64,000 nucleotides of DNA from Heterodera schachtii (lineage: Eukaryota; Nematoda; Chromadorea; Rhabditida; Heteroderidae), in contig SIJG01000079.1 of the NCBI GenBank assembly GCA_023374025.1, positions 558,001 through 622,000 of the forward strand, written 5' to 3'. Under the pieces are notes generated by a model. It made no database searches, was not told where the DNA came from, and saw only the letters and a list, made by a program, of their open reading frames with translations. Every line of letters starts with the position of its first letter. The first letter of the stretch is position 1. Made by a program: the position numbers and the translations under genes. Positions 13,041-26,074 of the stretch are shown here, piece after piece.

Positions 13041-14744
13041 AGCCCAAACCGCATCAATTGTATAAATTTAAGCAAGTTTTAAATTCTTTAGTAATATTGA
13101 CAAATTTGCAAAAATAAATGTTTAATTAATTATAGAACGAAAATGCAATTATGTTTGTCTGTTAAAAACATTATTCATATATTGAGATTATGGGCGAAAA
13201 GGCAATTTCAACTGGATACGAGATTAAAAAAAAAGTAAATACGACAGATAGGTGGTAAAACATAAAACAAATAGCTAAATCTAAAAATATTTTATTATAA
13301 TTATAAATTGTTAAGAAAAATTTCAACCAAAAATATATAACATAATTAAAGTATTTTTTAAATAAAAAAGCTAATAATTACAGAAAAAGATACTTTAAAA
13401 AAGTTAAATTAATTTTTACGGTCTAATTTCAATATTACTCATTGCTATTTTTCTTATTTAAATAAATGAAAAATAACAAAAAAAAAAATTGGCGAAAGAT
13501 TGGATTTTTTGCGACATTTAATAAATTCTTTAAAATTCCTCAAAAAATTTAGAAAAAAGTTATAAAGCCAAAATATGTACCAAATATGCATAAATTCCAA
13601 AATATAAAAATAAGCTCTAATACATAATAATTAACACTACAAATAATTTTATTTCTAATTAATTTTATGACGATTCGATGCTCAAATAAATTCAGCATTT
13701 AATCAAAATCCCATAACTTTTATCAATGTGTTTAAGCAATATTTTGTTTGTTAATTCATTTTGGGTTTTGGAATATAATATATTTTATAGCGATTTTCTC
13801 TTTAAAAATAATAGAACTTGGATATACCTTAAATCCTAAGTAATATTTTTAAATATGGATTAATTAAAAACTCTAATTAATTATACCCGATGAATTTTAT
13901 AAAAATATTACTTGACGAAGAATTACAAAAAGTTGTATCACATCCCACAAATAATTCAGAAATTAAAATAGGTAATAATATTTCTTAAATTTTTTAATAT
14001 GGTAAAAAATTTAGCAAATGTATTTAATTATACAATTTAAAATCATATTTAATTTACCCAATAATAAATTAGTCTGCTGTATTTTAATAAATTGGGCTAA
14101 TGTATTAACAGATAGGAATATATAATCTTTTTTTTGATAAGTAAATAGAGTTCTTATTGATATTTATTTAATTTTTTAAAACAACTCTGATCGTTATTCG
14201 ATATTTCCTAACTGGGATAACTTTCTTTAATTATATTTGATAGTCATTTTAAAGTTATTTTTAGAAGTAAGGAATAAGAACACTTTCGAACCCTGCTTAA
14301 TGACATTATGTCATAAAATTTAAAAATTATAAATAAATTAAGAAATCTGAACAATTTTCGTCGCTACCCCAAACTCAGAACATCTTATAAATAACGCACT
14401 CTTGCTGGCGCTAACGATGATTAACTGCGACATAATACTTCTATATAAAATCGTGATATTAAAAGAAAAAAATTTAAATACATAAACAAATAATTTTTAT
14501 TAAATTAACCTTTAAATTTGATATCGAAAAAAATTATTTAAAAATAAACTAATTATCTAAATGATTAAACAAAATGTATGTAATTTTTTTTACATAGAAA
14601 AGCAATTAATTCTGTAATCAATAGTTCACATTTAGAGCTTAAATATACACAAATATATTCTATATGTAAGAACATAAAAATTAAACACTATTTGCTATAA
14701 TAAATAGATAAATACTGAAAAAAACACTAACTTGAATATATTGA
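13041..14744. other. AT-rich stretch without a supported gene
   Basis: Mostly featureless A+T. One island at about 14349-14485 keeps a plus-strand frame open for about 45 codons (contains TIFVATPNSEHLINNALLLA) but shows no splice site or start, so it is only noted. Confidence 0.35.
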
Positions 14745-14879
14745 ATATTTCGTGCCAAAAAACTTAATAAAGAGACGGAAGGAAACCTTGCGCTCGAAGA
14801 AGGATACCGGACAATAAAAGAGAAAAATATTGTATCAAATTGGTCTATTCCTAATTTATTTAATTTTAAATATTTATAA
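14745..14879 (+). other. exon-like open segment
   Basis: A 44-codon stop-free plus-strand frame contains KKLNKETEGNLALEEGYRTI, with Glu/Lys/Gly/Thr use unlike translated AT-rich noise. No clear acceptor, donor or Met. It lies 0.4 kb upstream of another exon-like segment on the same strand, so both could belong to one decayed or unrecognised gene. Not recognised. Confidence 0.2.
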
Positions 14880-15253
14880 AATGTTTTAAAATTTTAAAGC
14901 AATATTATTTAAAAAAAAATATCGAAGAAAAATATGGGTAATAAAATATTAGTTTAATTTCTGTAAAAAATTACTGAAAAAGAGCTTAAAACTTAAATAT
15001 TGCTTGCTAGCGCATCACCCACCACACGAGCATTACGGTGGAATAGTAAACAAAAAAGTGAATAGCAATTAATTTCTTAATAAAAATATTTTAACAAATT
15101 ATTAGATATTTGATAAAAATACATAAAAATTTTTTCGTTTTAAATTAATAATAATTAAAAATGATCAATATAATTTTTATTTCAAATCTAATTTTTAATT
15201 CCATATTTGATTTTTTAAGTGTCATTTAATTTCTACGATTTAATGTTTCGAAG

Positions 15254-15331
15254 AAAAACCTGATTATAACAGCAATAACCAAGTTAATATAATGTTGATA
15301 AAAGCAATGAATTTCTCTGCGGACATTCTGG
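15254..15331 (+). other. exon-like open segment with strong donor site
   Basis: A frame reading KPDYNSNNQVNIMLIKAMNF then SADILG ends at a consensus donor CTGG|GTAAGGAG (GT at 15332-15333). An acceptor-like TTTCGAAG precedes position 15254. Length 78 nt, compatible with a short internal exon. The partner exons were not identified. Confidence 0.2.
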
Positions 15332-17409
15332 GTAAGGAGTCAATTTTTATTTCATCGTAAACCAAAACCTCAAATCATATTGTTTAATGGATTACTATTA
15401 AAAAGAAAAAATAATAGATAACCAATTATATGATTTTATGAACAAATAGAGAGAAAAATAAATAAATGAAGAAATAATTAATGGCTTAGAATACATTTAA
15501 ACACAAATGAAAATAAGATTTTTTATTTGTATTCATATTTAACGTTGAAAGTTTAAAGATATATTTTTAAATTCTTCCCAAAGAATAAATAATAATATTT
15601 GTAAATACCAAAAGATATCATTGATTAGTTTCGTTTTAAAAATAAATTTTAGAAGGTTGAAGATGTTAAATAAAAAATTTAAAAACCTTAATGAACGGAA
15701 AGAATAAGAATTAATGTACAAATTACCGTGATGATTTGTTAATCTGATAATAACGAGATTGAAAAAGCGGAAAAATATAAAACAAGAGTCAAAATTTTTT
15801 TATTATAATAAATAATTATAAAATTTTCAATTTTATGTAAATTGTCGTAATATTAAATTATGGTTCAAAGACGTCAAGAAATTATGTTAATCAATTAATT
15901 TTAAAAATGTACGAAATTTTACTTAAACGAATATACCAAGTTAAAAAAATTGCCGAAAACATTTTAATAAAAAGAAAAATTAAATAAAAATAAACCAATT
16001 TTCGATAATTTCTTAGGCTGGACGTGAGTTAATTAAATGTTAGAGTTAGATAATTTGCATGATAAACTGAAAAAATAAAATAAATTATTTTAAATTGCTA
16101 TTTTTTTCAAAATTTCAAGTGTAAAATAATTGAACATACACCTTATTTTAATAGACTTTTTTTGTACCTATCCTTGTCGGCCTTCTCCATTACTATCGAT
16201 GATCATTTCGTTCAGGTCATTGCTCTACCCGAAGTTCTTTAAAATAAGTTTTTTTATAGAGAAAGAATTTAATCAAATTATAGCAAAATTTTATTCATCG
16301 TATTTTCAAAAATTATATGTTAAATTTTTATTTATTTACTTCTTCATCTTTTATATCATTTTGAAGTAATTACTTTTTCCTACTTTTGCATTTTTAATAT
16401 ATTAATTTAAAATCAATTTTATGTATATAAAAGAGTTTTTTGCCGTTGAAAATTTGTATTTGGTTTTTGGTTCACTATATATTTTATTTTATTCCTTATT
16501 GCATTATTACAGCGATTTTGTTAATTTCTTTTAAATCATTAAATTATATGTTATATTAGTTTTTCTTTGATTTTGGATTAGTATTTATGTTATATATGGG
16601 TTGTTTTAACAATTTCTTGTTTGTTCTAAATTTTTAGTAAACTTTTAAATTCAAGATCAATATTATACTATATTTATGGCTCTTGTCATGATTAGAATTA
16701 ATGTCAACGGTTAATGTCTCTTCCATTCTTGCGAATTGACTGGTTTTTGAATCATTAATTTTTATACTTTTATTTTATTCACGCGCTTTTGCGACAGTAT
16801 CCGGGAGTTAGATATAGGGAATGTAAAAATATTTCTAACTTCAGCTTTACGCATACTTTCATATATTATTTATTTTAACTGACTATGTATGTAAAAAGAT
16901 TGCTCGGCTATATATTAGTATTTGTGTTATATTATTAATTTATTTATGTATTGCTTCGAGCTAAAATATTATAATTTAAAAATTGTTATCTGAAACTTTG
17001 TTTAGGCCAATAAATAAAAATTGATTTTTTAAAATGAAAAAAATATCTTTAAATTAAATTTGGCATAAAGATTTATAGATATTACATAAGTAAAAAAAAT
17101 AAATAATTGTTATTGAGATTTTGTTATTTAATAAATGTTTTTTTGAATATGTTTTGAAAATTTCTTAAATTTTTTGAATAGAATTGGAAATAATATGTGG
17201 TTGAAAACCTATTGACTTCCAATAAATGGTTGCAGATATCAATCATTTTCTACATGTTTTTTTATTATATTGAAAATTTAATGTTTCTAATTTTATATTA
17301 AATAATCTTTACATAAAGAATATTTTCATTTTTAATATTATATTTTACTCTTTGGAATTGATATTCTTTAATATTTAGCCATTATTTGGTTTTCAATTAT
17401 TGAAAAAGT
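15332..17409. other. AT-rich stretch with one ambiguous island
   Basis: The only notable patch is at 16165-16240, where three readings on two strands look coding-like (see rejected items). The 60-aa and 79-aa open frames at 15539-15721 (minus) and 16130-16369 (plus) have no supporting features. Confidence 0.35.
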
Positions 17410-17635
17410 AAAATTTTCATTTTGTACTCGGTCACGAGATTGATAGATCAGTTCCTTCAGTGTGTATTTCTTTTTTATTGTTTGATTTAATATTTTTATT
17501 TTATATTTTTCTTTTCAGGTATTTTTGAATTGGAACCGATTCCTCATCCAATTGAGAGCGAATCCGCTTGCGAGTCATTTTGAACGAGCTGGGTCGGATT
17601 TTTGTTCGAATTCGGGTTCGTGTTTGGAATTTTGA
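17410..17635 (+). CDS. candidate last two exons of an unidentified gene
   Basis: A segment reading ILYSVTRLIDQFLQC ends at 17463 beside a GTATTT donor. A 55-bp intron with a long pyrimidine tract and TTTTCTTTTCAG acceptor ends at 17518. The next exon is open for 38 codons in the matching phase (starts VFLNWNRFLIQLRANPLASH) and stops at 17633-17635. A canonical AATAAA follows at 17638-17643. An alternative donor one base into the same TGT codon would give phase 1 and a shorter end (IFELEPIPHPIESESACESF, stop 17581-17583). The family is not recognised and the 5' start of the upstream exon is unclear. This is the best-supported of the hidden exon candidates in the AT-rich part, though a tBLASTn hit would be needed to believe it. 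Confidence 0.3.
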
Positions 17636-17753
17636 AAAATAAAGTTCATATCTTGCTCAGCCAAATTAGTCTAGAAAAATATTCTGACCGTTTTTAAGCA
17701 TTTTTGAGTTTGGAGACTATGATCAATTAATTATTGCTTTTTTATGGGTTTAA

Positions 17754-17792
17754 TGGATATTGGAAGATGCTATAATAATACAATAAAATTTC
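17754..17792 (+). repeat. 39-bp dispersed repeat, second copy at 46538-46576
   Basis: The segment with core TTGGAAGATGCTATAATAAT followed by ACAATAAAATTTC occurs again at 46538-46576 with one difference (TGGATA against TGGATG). The flanks do not match, so only a small piece of a family is shared. Confidence 0.7.
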
Positions 17793-18604
17793 TTCGTTTC
17801 ACAATTTAAAAAATAAATGTTAGCCGGTCCAAAAGATTATATAAGGAAAATTCATGCATAAATGTTTATTTTTCTACTAATAAATGAACATTGATGTAGG
17901 AGCGATCTCCAATATCGATCCCAAAAATTTACAAAAAATATACCCATAATAAAGAATTAATATAATAAAGTATAAAATTTCTAATCTTCCAAAATTATAT
18001 TTTTATTCATTTAGAAAATTAATGCCGAAAAGAACATCTTTCATATAACGGAAAGATATAAAATAAAAGAAAATATTAAATATTAAAAATTAAAATAATT
18101 TAAAATTTAAAATATTTTTTAATTATATTAGTTTAAAAACTCCGATAATAAATACTGCAGAAGCGAAACCAGTTCAAATGAATAAAATAGAAAATTTTTT
18201 AATTTACACATTTATAAATATTTAGTAATATAAAATTTATGTTATTGGACAAAACTTTTCTGTCTAATTTCACTTTCAGGTGTTGCTCTTGAATTTTCTA
18301 CTGCTTCTACTCATTAAACCATTAAATAATAATCATTTTAATTGCATTTTTAAAGTAAATGAATATTTAGAAAAATAGGTATATACATGTTCGTCCAACG
18401 CAATAGAATATTGATTTTAATAAAAATTTGCAGCTCTAACTCCTAAAAATAATGGAATTGAATTTTAATCTTTAAAAACAATTTAAAAAAAAAATAATTG
18501 TATATACTGTAATTTAAAAAAAGTTTCAATTAATAAATTTATTTGGCTAATAGGAATTCTTAACAACAAAGATAATGTATTACTAAATCTTAAGAAAAGT
18601 TTCA

Positions 18605-18677
18605 GTTGTTCCGGTCTGGATATCGATTATAATCATGGTACCGGTTTTTCCTAAAAAACCCGCTACGTTCTACTCTA
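18605..18677. repeat. possible degenerate relative of the MITE-like element
   Basis: A small G+C-rich patch with GTTCCGGTCTGG and GGTACCGGTTTTTCC ends in CCCGCTACGTTCTACTCTAA. This resembles the right end of the 3617-3807 element (CCCGCTTCACTCTAA) with inserted bases. No opposite end could be found. Confidence 0.25.
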
Positions 18678-19166
18678 ATTAAAAGGTTGTTAACATTTTT
18701 GGAATATTTTAAACAAGTGCTTTGTATTCCAGTATAAAGGAGACTATTTGAAAAATAAACATTAATAAAATACAATATCATTACTTAAAAAATATATAAT
18801 CTAAATTATCAAATAAAAGAACATTCTAACATTTAACTGGATATTAACTTAATAACAAAAAATATAAAAGCTTGACAATAATAATTAATAAAAAAATTGT
18901 TTGAGGCTTCTAACAATAAGTCCAATTTTTTCATGCTGATTTATCGATTTTTTGATTTTTATGCTGTTTCGTCATTTTGAGGAATTTTTTAAAACATTTT
19001 CAGTAATTTTCAAAAAAATAGTCAATGTAAATCTAATCAAAAATGTTTCATTAGGTGTTTTTCTTTAATTGAGCTTTTTGTGAAAATGCCCTTAAAAACA
19101 TTCACAACAAAACCTTTAATTACTTCTAAAACAATTTATTTCTTTTAAAATGGGGATTCTGTGGAA

Positions 19167-19364
19167 GGGGGGGGGGGGTTAAGTTCGGATCTGGGCGATG
19201 TATATTATTTTTTATTAATTAAAGTTGCTTTTTAATTTTTCTCAGGTATAACTTTTTTGAAAGTTTATAAATTTTTTGAAATTTTGCAGGATAACAGAAA
19301 GCACATTGGGCTATCGAAAGAAAACAAGACTTCAAAATTTGATTTATTTTCGGCGAACTTGTGA
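19167..19364 (+). other. 12-G homopolymer followed by exon-like segment
   Basis: A run of 12 G at 19167-19178 stands out in the AT-rich background. At 19281-19289 an ATTTTGCAG acceptor opens a 24-codon frame (DNRKHIGLSKENKTSKFDLF) that stops at 19362-19364. A second acceptor-like TTTTTCTCAG lies at about 19235-19244. The function is not recognised; it could be a decayed element. Confidence 0.2.
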
Positions 19365-20971
19365 ACAATTTCTCTCAATAATTTCCATTTTATGGTTTTT
19401 TGAGTAACGCCCATTTTGATGGTTTTTGATTAAGGACCGGCACCGTCAATTACGTGTTGGCGAACAATTTGAATATTCAGCTTAAGAAATAACTTAAAGC
19501 TTTAGATTTAACATATAAAATACGTTATTAAAGCAATCTCATATTAAAGTGAATAAACATAAAATTCATTAAAAGTACTAAAAAATCGAAAAAATCGTAC
19601 ATTAATCCAACAATTTATCATTTAAAAAATGTAACGAATGAAAAAACAAAAAGAACATTTTACCGCACAAATAATTAAAATATAAATTAACTTTATATTT
19701 CAAATGAACAAGACCTCGAAGGCGTTAATACGTAGATCTGGACAAATAAATAATTAATTCTATTTATAAATGCTCATTTAAAACAAACAATACGTATTTG
19801 AATGCAATATTTTTTAATATCTGCTAAATTACGAACCAAAATATATTTTTGCACTATCATTAATTCTTTAGTATTTTTTACTCAACAGTAATTACAGTTA
19901 TAATTCATTGTTAAAATTGATAGTAAGAACTAATTATTGACACAAAAACGAAAGCTAAATATATTAGCTTAAATAAATATTTAGAAGAATTTATAAAATA
20001 ATAAATACCCGACCACAAATGTTTCCTCACAAGTTGCTCAACTCATGAAGTTGTCAAATTAACGCTTAGAATATGAATAGGCATCCCAAAAGTATTAATC
20101 GTTAAATAAGTATTTTCTTTTAAAAACCCAGTTATAAATTCATAATTGTTAAAAATTTAGATATTTGAATTATTTATTAAAAACGATTTTCAATTTAAAC
20201 CCTGAATGGGTATTATACGATGATACGACATCAATTTGAATTAAAAAAACTAATAACAATGCAGCGGGCAATGAATGAATGTAAATAATTAAAAAGACAA
20301 TTAAAAAATAAAAATATTTTAAACATATTTTAAGATGAATTTTAAGTTAAATATAAGTATTTATTCAAACTCTGATACGCGAATTATAAGAATTTAATGT
20401 GAAAAAATAAGATGTAAAAAAATTAAACATAATTATAATTCAAAAGAAACCTTAAATAAACATTTGAAAAAACTGACTTAAAACTAAAAATTTAACCTTC
20501 AAACTAAAGTGATTAAACATCTATTTTTATCTTCAGGTATATTTGTCTGTAACTTCATAAACATGTTTTAAAATTATTTGTTAGAACTCAAATGATTATT
20601 TTAACTTACGGTGTAAAATAATTAAATTCACTTGATTTCCTGCATGAGTTTTCTCTGAAATTGAATTTTTCAAAACTTTAATGCAAAATATTTATCTCAT
20701 ATTTGAATTATACAATGGAAAAACTGTTTATTGGCAGTTCATAATGCTTCAAAATTCGAAAAATATATAAATGCTTTCCTTATATGAATACAAAATATGA
20801 AAATATAAATTCATTTTAATTAATGTAACAATTAAAAAAAACTATTTTAGTAACTTTATTACTAGTCAAAAATAATTATATTTTCATATTTCAAATAATA
20901 AATATTTATTAATAAAGAAGTATTAGTTAAAACTTAAAAATAGTCTTATTTAATTTTATTATTTAAACATT

Positions 20972-21043
20972 CCTTTTTTAAGTGTAGAATTAAAAGAATA
21001 AATGTAAATCAAACAATAGGATCAAAATTATTATTTTTAAAAA
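20972..21043 (+). repeat. outer segment of the large inverted repeat
   Basis: This segment (for example AGTGTAGAATTAAAAGAATA) is the reverse complement of about 29827-29890, directly outside the right arm. On the left it is separated from the main arm by about 1.7 kb (21044-22749). The arms were therefore once longer, and either the left side gained about 1.7 kb or the right side lost it. Confidence 0.7.
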
Positions 21044-22749
21044 TAAATTTTTAACCGAATTTTTTCACCAAAAAACTGAAAAATAATAAAATAAAAATAT
21101 CATTTTAACTTCGCAAAATCCAAAATTTCAAAGGTAAAACATTTTAATTATTACAAATATTTTATTATTGTGGGAAAATAAATAATAGATAATTTTAAAA
21201 ATCTTATAAGAAAAACTTATGTTGGCTTTGTGACAGAAGATTCAATGACAAATATCCAACATTTTCATAATACCAAAGATTAAAAAATAAGAGGAAGATG
21301 ATAATTTTATGAATTTGATAAAAAAGAATATTAAAACGGCATATCCATTAAAAACATGAGTAAAAATTATTTATCATATGATCACTTTATTTAAAATGTC
21401 ATTATATTATTAAATAATTTTAAGTTGTTATTTATAAAATATTTCCGTTGTGATCAATCGAAGAATAACTGCAGTTAATTTACAAGAGCAATCCTATTCC
21501 ATAAAATGATCGTAGACTCAAATAAAAAGATATAACTTTCTAGAACATTTTAAGCAATTTTAAATAAGTATAATGAAAGGTTAAAAAAATAAATAAAAAT
21601 AAACTTTAACATGATCAAAGACAGGAACCCTCAAAAAATAAATTTAAAAATAATAAAATTTAAAAATTTCTGAGTTCAAAAAATAATGCAATTACAAAGT
21701 ATTCAATTTGAAAATTTAATATTACATAATAATTTACAAATTTTGAAATTAACTTATAATAAGACGAATGAAATACTAATAATATTTAAATTTTAAAGAC
21801 ATTGTTACTTGTTATCAAAAAGACATTGGATTAAGATATAGAAATTTTTGGTATATACTTAATGAAACGAGTTAAAAATTAGAAAAAAACATTTTTTATG
21901 TTTAAGTGAATAAAATATTTTAAATCAGAGCTAGAATCTGCAATTGACAGTTTGCCAAATTTAAATTTTTCCGTAATTACAGCAAATGCATAAAAAACTA
22001 ATAAGTATTAAAAAGATCTTATAAATTTCATGAATATTATCATAATAAAATAAACTACATTTTAAATATTTCAAAAATTGTTATTAAATTGGGTGTAGAA
22101 ATTAAAACCAAAATATAAAAAGATTTATATGAAAATATTTTAAACCAAAGGTATAGAAATTAGAAAAATAATGTTTTAAAAACTTATGTACGTTTTTTAA
22201 TAAGAATTTTTTAATTTAAAGTATGCTAATGTGTTCTACGAATTTCAATGGATATTGTGCGAGATTTATAAAAATTAAATTAATTAATAAACCCGAAGGA
22301 TAAATGCTTAAATACATTTGCCTTTAATATCAAAAATAATCATAGTAATTAATCAGGCTCGAATACTCAACAGATCGTCACGAGACCAATACCATTCGAA
22401 AGCTCTTGCGATTCTCTTCAAAATGGCTCGTGTGGAAAAATGATTTATATGCAGAAAAAATTCTATTTAAATAAATATTACTTGATTTACAAAATTAAAT
22501 TAAAGTCCGAAATACTTAAAATAAAAAATTTAAACGCAAAGAGCCTGAACAAATTAACAATTTTAGAGCATATCATAACGATTTTTTTTGTTGTCAATCG
22601 TTCTACAAAATAAACTAATAATGCGAAATAATAATGACAATTAATTATTGAAAAAATATATATTAATCAATAAAAGGATATAATATTATTATATTTATTT
22701 AATAATATTCTGATTATAATTTATATGAAATAACAATCATTTTATTTAA
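21044..22749. other. 1.7-kb segment present only on the left side of the inverted repeat
   Basis: Absent from the right side, where the sequences matching 20972-21043 and 22750 onward are contiguous. No terminal repeats are visible at its ends. It contains a 43-codon stop-free plus-strand segment at 22312-22443, coding-like in its second half (NRSSRDQYHSKALAILFKMA). Insertion versus deletion cannot be decided here. Confidence 0.45.
22312..22443 (+). other. exon-like open segment
   Basis: The last about 27 codons before the TGA at 22441-22443 use mixed, non-AT-biased codons and read NQARILNRSSRDQYHSKALA. No Met start or splice site is convincing. The reading is not recognised. Confidence 0.18.
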
Positions 22750-25700
22750 TTTAAAATAATAAATTTAAGTCAACAAAAAACCTAAAAACGTAAAAATGAG
22801 TACATTACTTTATCAAAAATCAATTATAAAACTTTTACAATAAAATATTTGAAAATACTTACACTATAATTTTGTAAGGAATTAATAAAAAAACTAATTT
22901 AGAGACTATTCAAAGTTTGTGAAAGCTTGCGGCCAGAAGAATAATGATCTATAGGTTTTTATCTTAAAAAAGCATGTACTATTATTGAAAAATTAATTGG
23001 TTTTATTTTTGTATCTTAGCACATTAAATTTTCTTTTAACTCTATTTTCTTTCGAATTAATTACTGCCGTCGACAAATTGTTGTATGATTAAAAATAATA
23101 AAAATATTATAATCTGCTAAAAAGTTTGCTTTTAAATGAATTAAAAATACTGCAAAGAAAATATATTTAAATAAAAATAGTAGAAAAATTAAAAATAACA
23201 GACAAGAAAAAAATTTTGATAAAAAATATTTTAAATCAAATATAATAAAAAAAACCCTCTAAACTTAATTTCTATAAAAAATTCATGCCGAGTAAACCAT
23301 TTTTTCTGATTTTAGTTTATTTAAAAAATTTAAAAAAGATTTTTGTATATTAGAATTTTTTGGTTTGTAGAAAAATGTATGTTTTTTATGACTTTTATTT
23401 ATAAATATAATAATTACACTAAGTATTTATTTCATTATTTTCTATTAAAGTAATTTATATTTTATTTAAAAAGTTTGACATTGTTTTTCCATTTTAATAT
23501 TATTTCAATGCGACACTAAATGGCGTGCCTCTTTAATAATTTATCTTTCTTTTTTCCATCTTTTACAATTTCATTTATTATCTTCTATTTTCATATTCCA
23601 GTTTTATTTTTCGTAAAGAAATATAAAATCAACAGTCTGTTGATTTTACCCTTTTTCAAAAAATTTTGTGTAAATTCAATGATAATTAAGCTAAATTTCA
23701 ACAAAAAATTTATAAATTTTATAAAAACTTATAAATTTATTCAGTTTTAATACTCAAATAATTGAAAGAATTAATGAATGATATCCAAAATCAGTGGTGA
23801 GACCTAAATGAATGCTTTTGAATATGTTTTTTAGAATTTGTCATTAAATTATAACATTTTAATAGAAAAAGATTAAATTGTATAATTTTATAATTTTTTG
23901 TAAGATTTTATTTCGATCAACAAATTAAAGGGGTTTAATGACGATCAGATGGATCGTTTTTTATAAACAGGTTTTAAGAATTGAATGTGTTTATTATATA
24001 TTATTTTCATAAATTTCAAAGGAAAAAATAAATTTTGGAATTAATTACATTGCACTTTACCGTTCGAAAAAGTTATTTTTTACGTCATTTAATTTTTTTT
24101 ATCCTGGAATTTCATTTTATATTATTATTGGTACATTTTTCTCAAAAATTAATTCTCGTACTATGAACGTCTATTTTTTGAAAAATAAAAGGTTGGAAAT
24201 CATATACATTTATTAATATCTTTTAAATTAAGGCTTTAAAAGAATTATTATATAATTTTATTTCATTAAATTTTATAATTAAATATTAAATGAGGAATTA
24301 TCTTTTATTACAAATTTAGATTTATTTGCATGTTTTTTATTCATTAAAGAGCCTCCGAGTAGCCCAAATACTATTATAAACCTTTAATAAATCTCATAAA
24401 AAATAAAAAAACTAAATAATCTTCTTAATGTATTGAAGTTATATTATTTTTCTTCATAATTGTTTAAGTATTATAATCAAACTAGAAAAATTGTTGATCA
24501 AAATAATAAAAAATAATAATTATTAATAATTTAAAAATATATATCCAAAAAGAGAAAAAATATTTAAAATTAAAATTTTGGCTTTAAATAAATCGGAATA
24601 ATTCGAAGTAATAGCTATTCGAGCATCAAAATATTAAAAAATCAAAAAAAATTTTTATAAAAATTTACACATAAAATCTTTAAAAACAAATAAATTTTAA
24701 AAGATAACAGAGTTTATGAAAAAACGAATAATTGTTTATCAAATTGTTCAATTTTCATTATAAATATATTTCAATTATATTTTATAGTTTTTTTTGTTGG
24801 GTTTTAGAAATCTTGTTATTTAGAATAAAATGGGAAACTTAAAAAATATAAAAAGTATAAAAGGATAATTTAAAAAATTAAACATGAAAAACTTATTTAA
24901 CACTTGACACAAAGAAGAGAAGACAAAACTTCAACGCTTTTCCTCGACCAATGAATTAAATAAATGAACACAAACATTATTTATAGAAATAATGTCAAAG
25001 GCGAGAAATTTAAAAAATTTATTTATTAAAAAGCAAAAACAATTCAAAAAATGTTATAATCCAAGGGAGAAATAAAATTGCTCAGGCATGGTATGCTGAA
25101 TAAAATCAGGATAAAATAATACAATTCGGAATGAAAAAAGCTAAAATTATCAAGAAGATTTTTTTTAATTATGGATATTTTAATAACAAAATGTTGATAC
25201 TATAGAGGGACAGAAAACACAGATCCATAAAAAATTAATTATAAATGATAAAATTATTTTAGTAAAGAAAGAAACAAACAAACAAAAAATTTATGATTAC
25301 AGAAAAGTTTTAAATATTAATAATGAGTAATAAATAGTAGAAATTATTTTTATTTCAATTACAATTCCTATGGACCAAATCCAAATTTCTTAACAAAAAA
25401 TTGTCTTTTCGCATATGATGAGCAAAATTAAGTAAAATAAATAAAGCGGAATGGCATCTCAGCCAAAATTTTCTCAATCAAAATACAGAAAAAATATAAT
25501 TTTATACAAATTACTTATTTATGAGTATTATGAGTATTAAACAAATTTAAATATAATACAATAAAGAATAATTTAATTGAACAAAGGTGTAAGAGGATTT
25601 TTTAAGATATGTTTTGTGATAATTTCATAAAAATACAAATTAATTGAAGAGCAGCCAGCAAAGCTGATCTAAGAGGCTTCACATATTTAATGGATATATC

Positions 25701-25762
25701 AAAAATAAATAAAAAAGCATGATAAAATCTTAAACAAAAAAACAATCAAATAAAAAAGCAAA
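22750..25762 (+). repeat. left arm of about 3-kb imperfect inverted repeat
   Basis: Reverse complement of 26075-29823, with near-identical blocks over the whole length. Landmarks are GTCAAC at 22769 against GTTGAC at 29799, a block at 24340-24420 against about 27490-27575, and GATCTAAGAGGC at 25666 against GCCTCTTAGATC at 26331. Left-only sequence of about 87 bp occurs at 24943-25029. A 76-codon open frame at 23520-23750 is identical in translation to the one at 28164-28394 only because the arms match; its Phe/Ile/Lys composition does not support a gene. Confidence 0.93.
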
Positions 25763-26074
25763 CAAGGGCGTAGCCAGGACCTTCGTTTCGGGGGGGGGGC
25801 AACTCAAAAAGTTGATTCTTAGGGGTGTATTTTTCTTTTTTAGGACAATTTTTAGGGGCGATTTTTGGTTTTTTGAAATCCTGAATTAGTGGTGTATTTC
25901 ACAAAATTTTTCGCCAAAAAATTAATATTTTTTGCCATTTGGCCTCCATTTTTCAAAAATATGGTATAATGGGGTCCGGCGGTGCTGATAGGCGCCGCCG
26001 GGAAAATTTTTGAGTATTTTAATTAATTTTTTCCTAATAGTATTTTGCAATTTTTATATACTTAAAAAATCCTC
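25763..26074. mobile_element. spacer of the inverted repeat, possible transposon remnant
   Basis: This 312-bp loop differs from both arms. It begins with GGGCGTAGCCAGGACC, reminiscent of the CAGGGGCGTAGCCAGG ends I recall for some animal hAT-type elements, and continues into a run of ten G (25790-25799). Farther on is a G+C-rich hairpin, CCGGCGG/CCGCCGG, near 25977-26002. No matching opposite terminus is present, so at most it is a truncated element. Confidence 0.3.

Larger units (their letters stand above)
17644..20971. other. AT-rich stretch without a supported gene
   Basis: Holds the short repeats and islands listed at 17754-17792, 18605-18677 and 19167-19364. The rest is plain AT-rich DNA. 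Confidence 0.35.

Noticed and set aside
16165..16240. G+C-richer patch readable as an HMG-box-like (MEKADKDRYKKSL) or EF-hand-like (NEMIIDSNGEG) minus-strand fragment, or as a 52-codon plus-strand frame
   Set aside because: Three incompatible readings of one 75-bp patch cannot all be right; none has neighbouring domain sequence or convincing splice sites.
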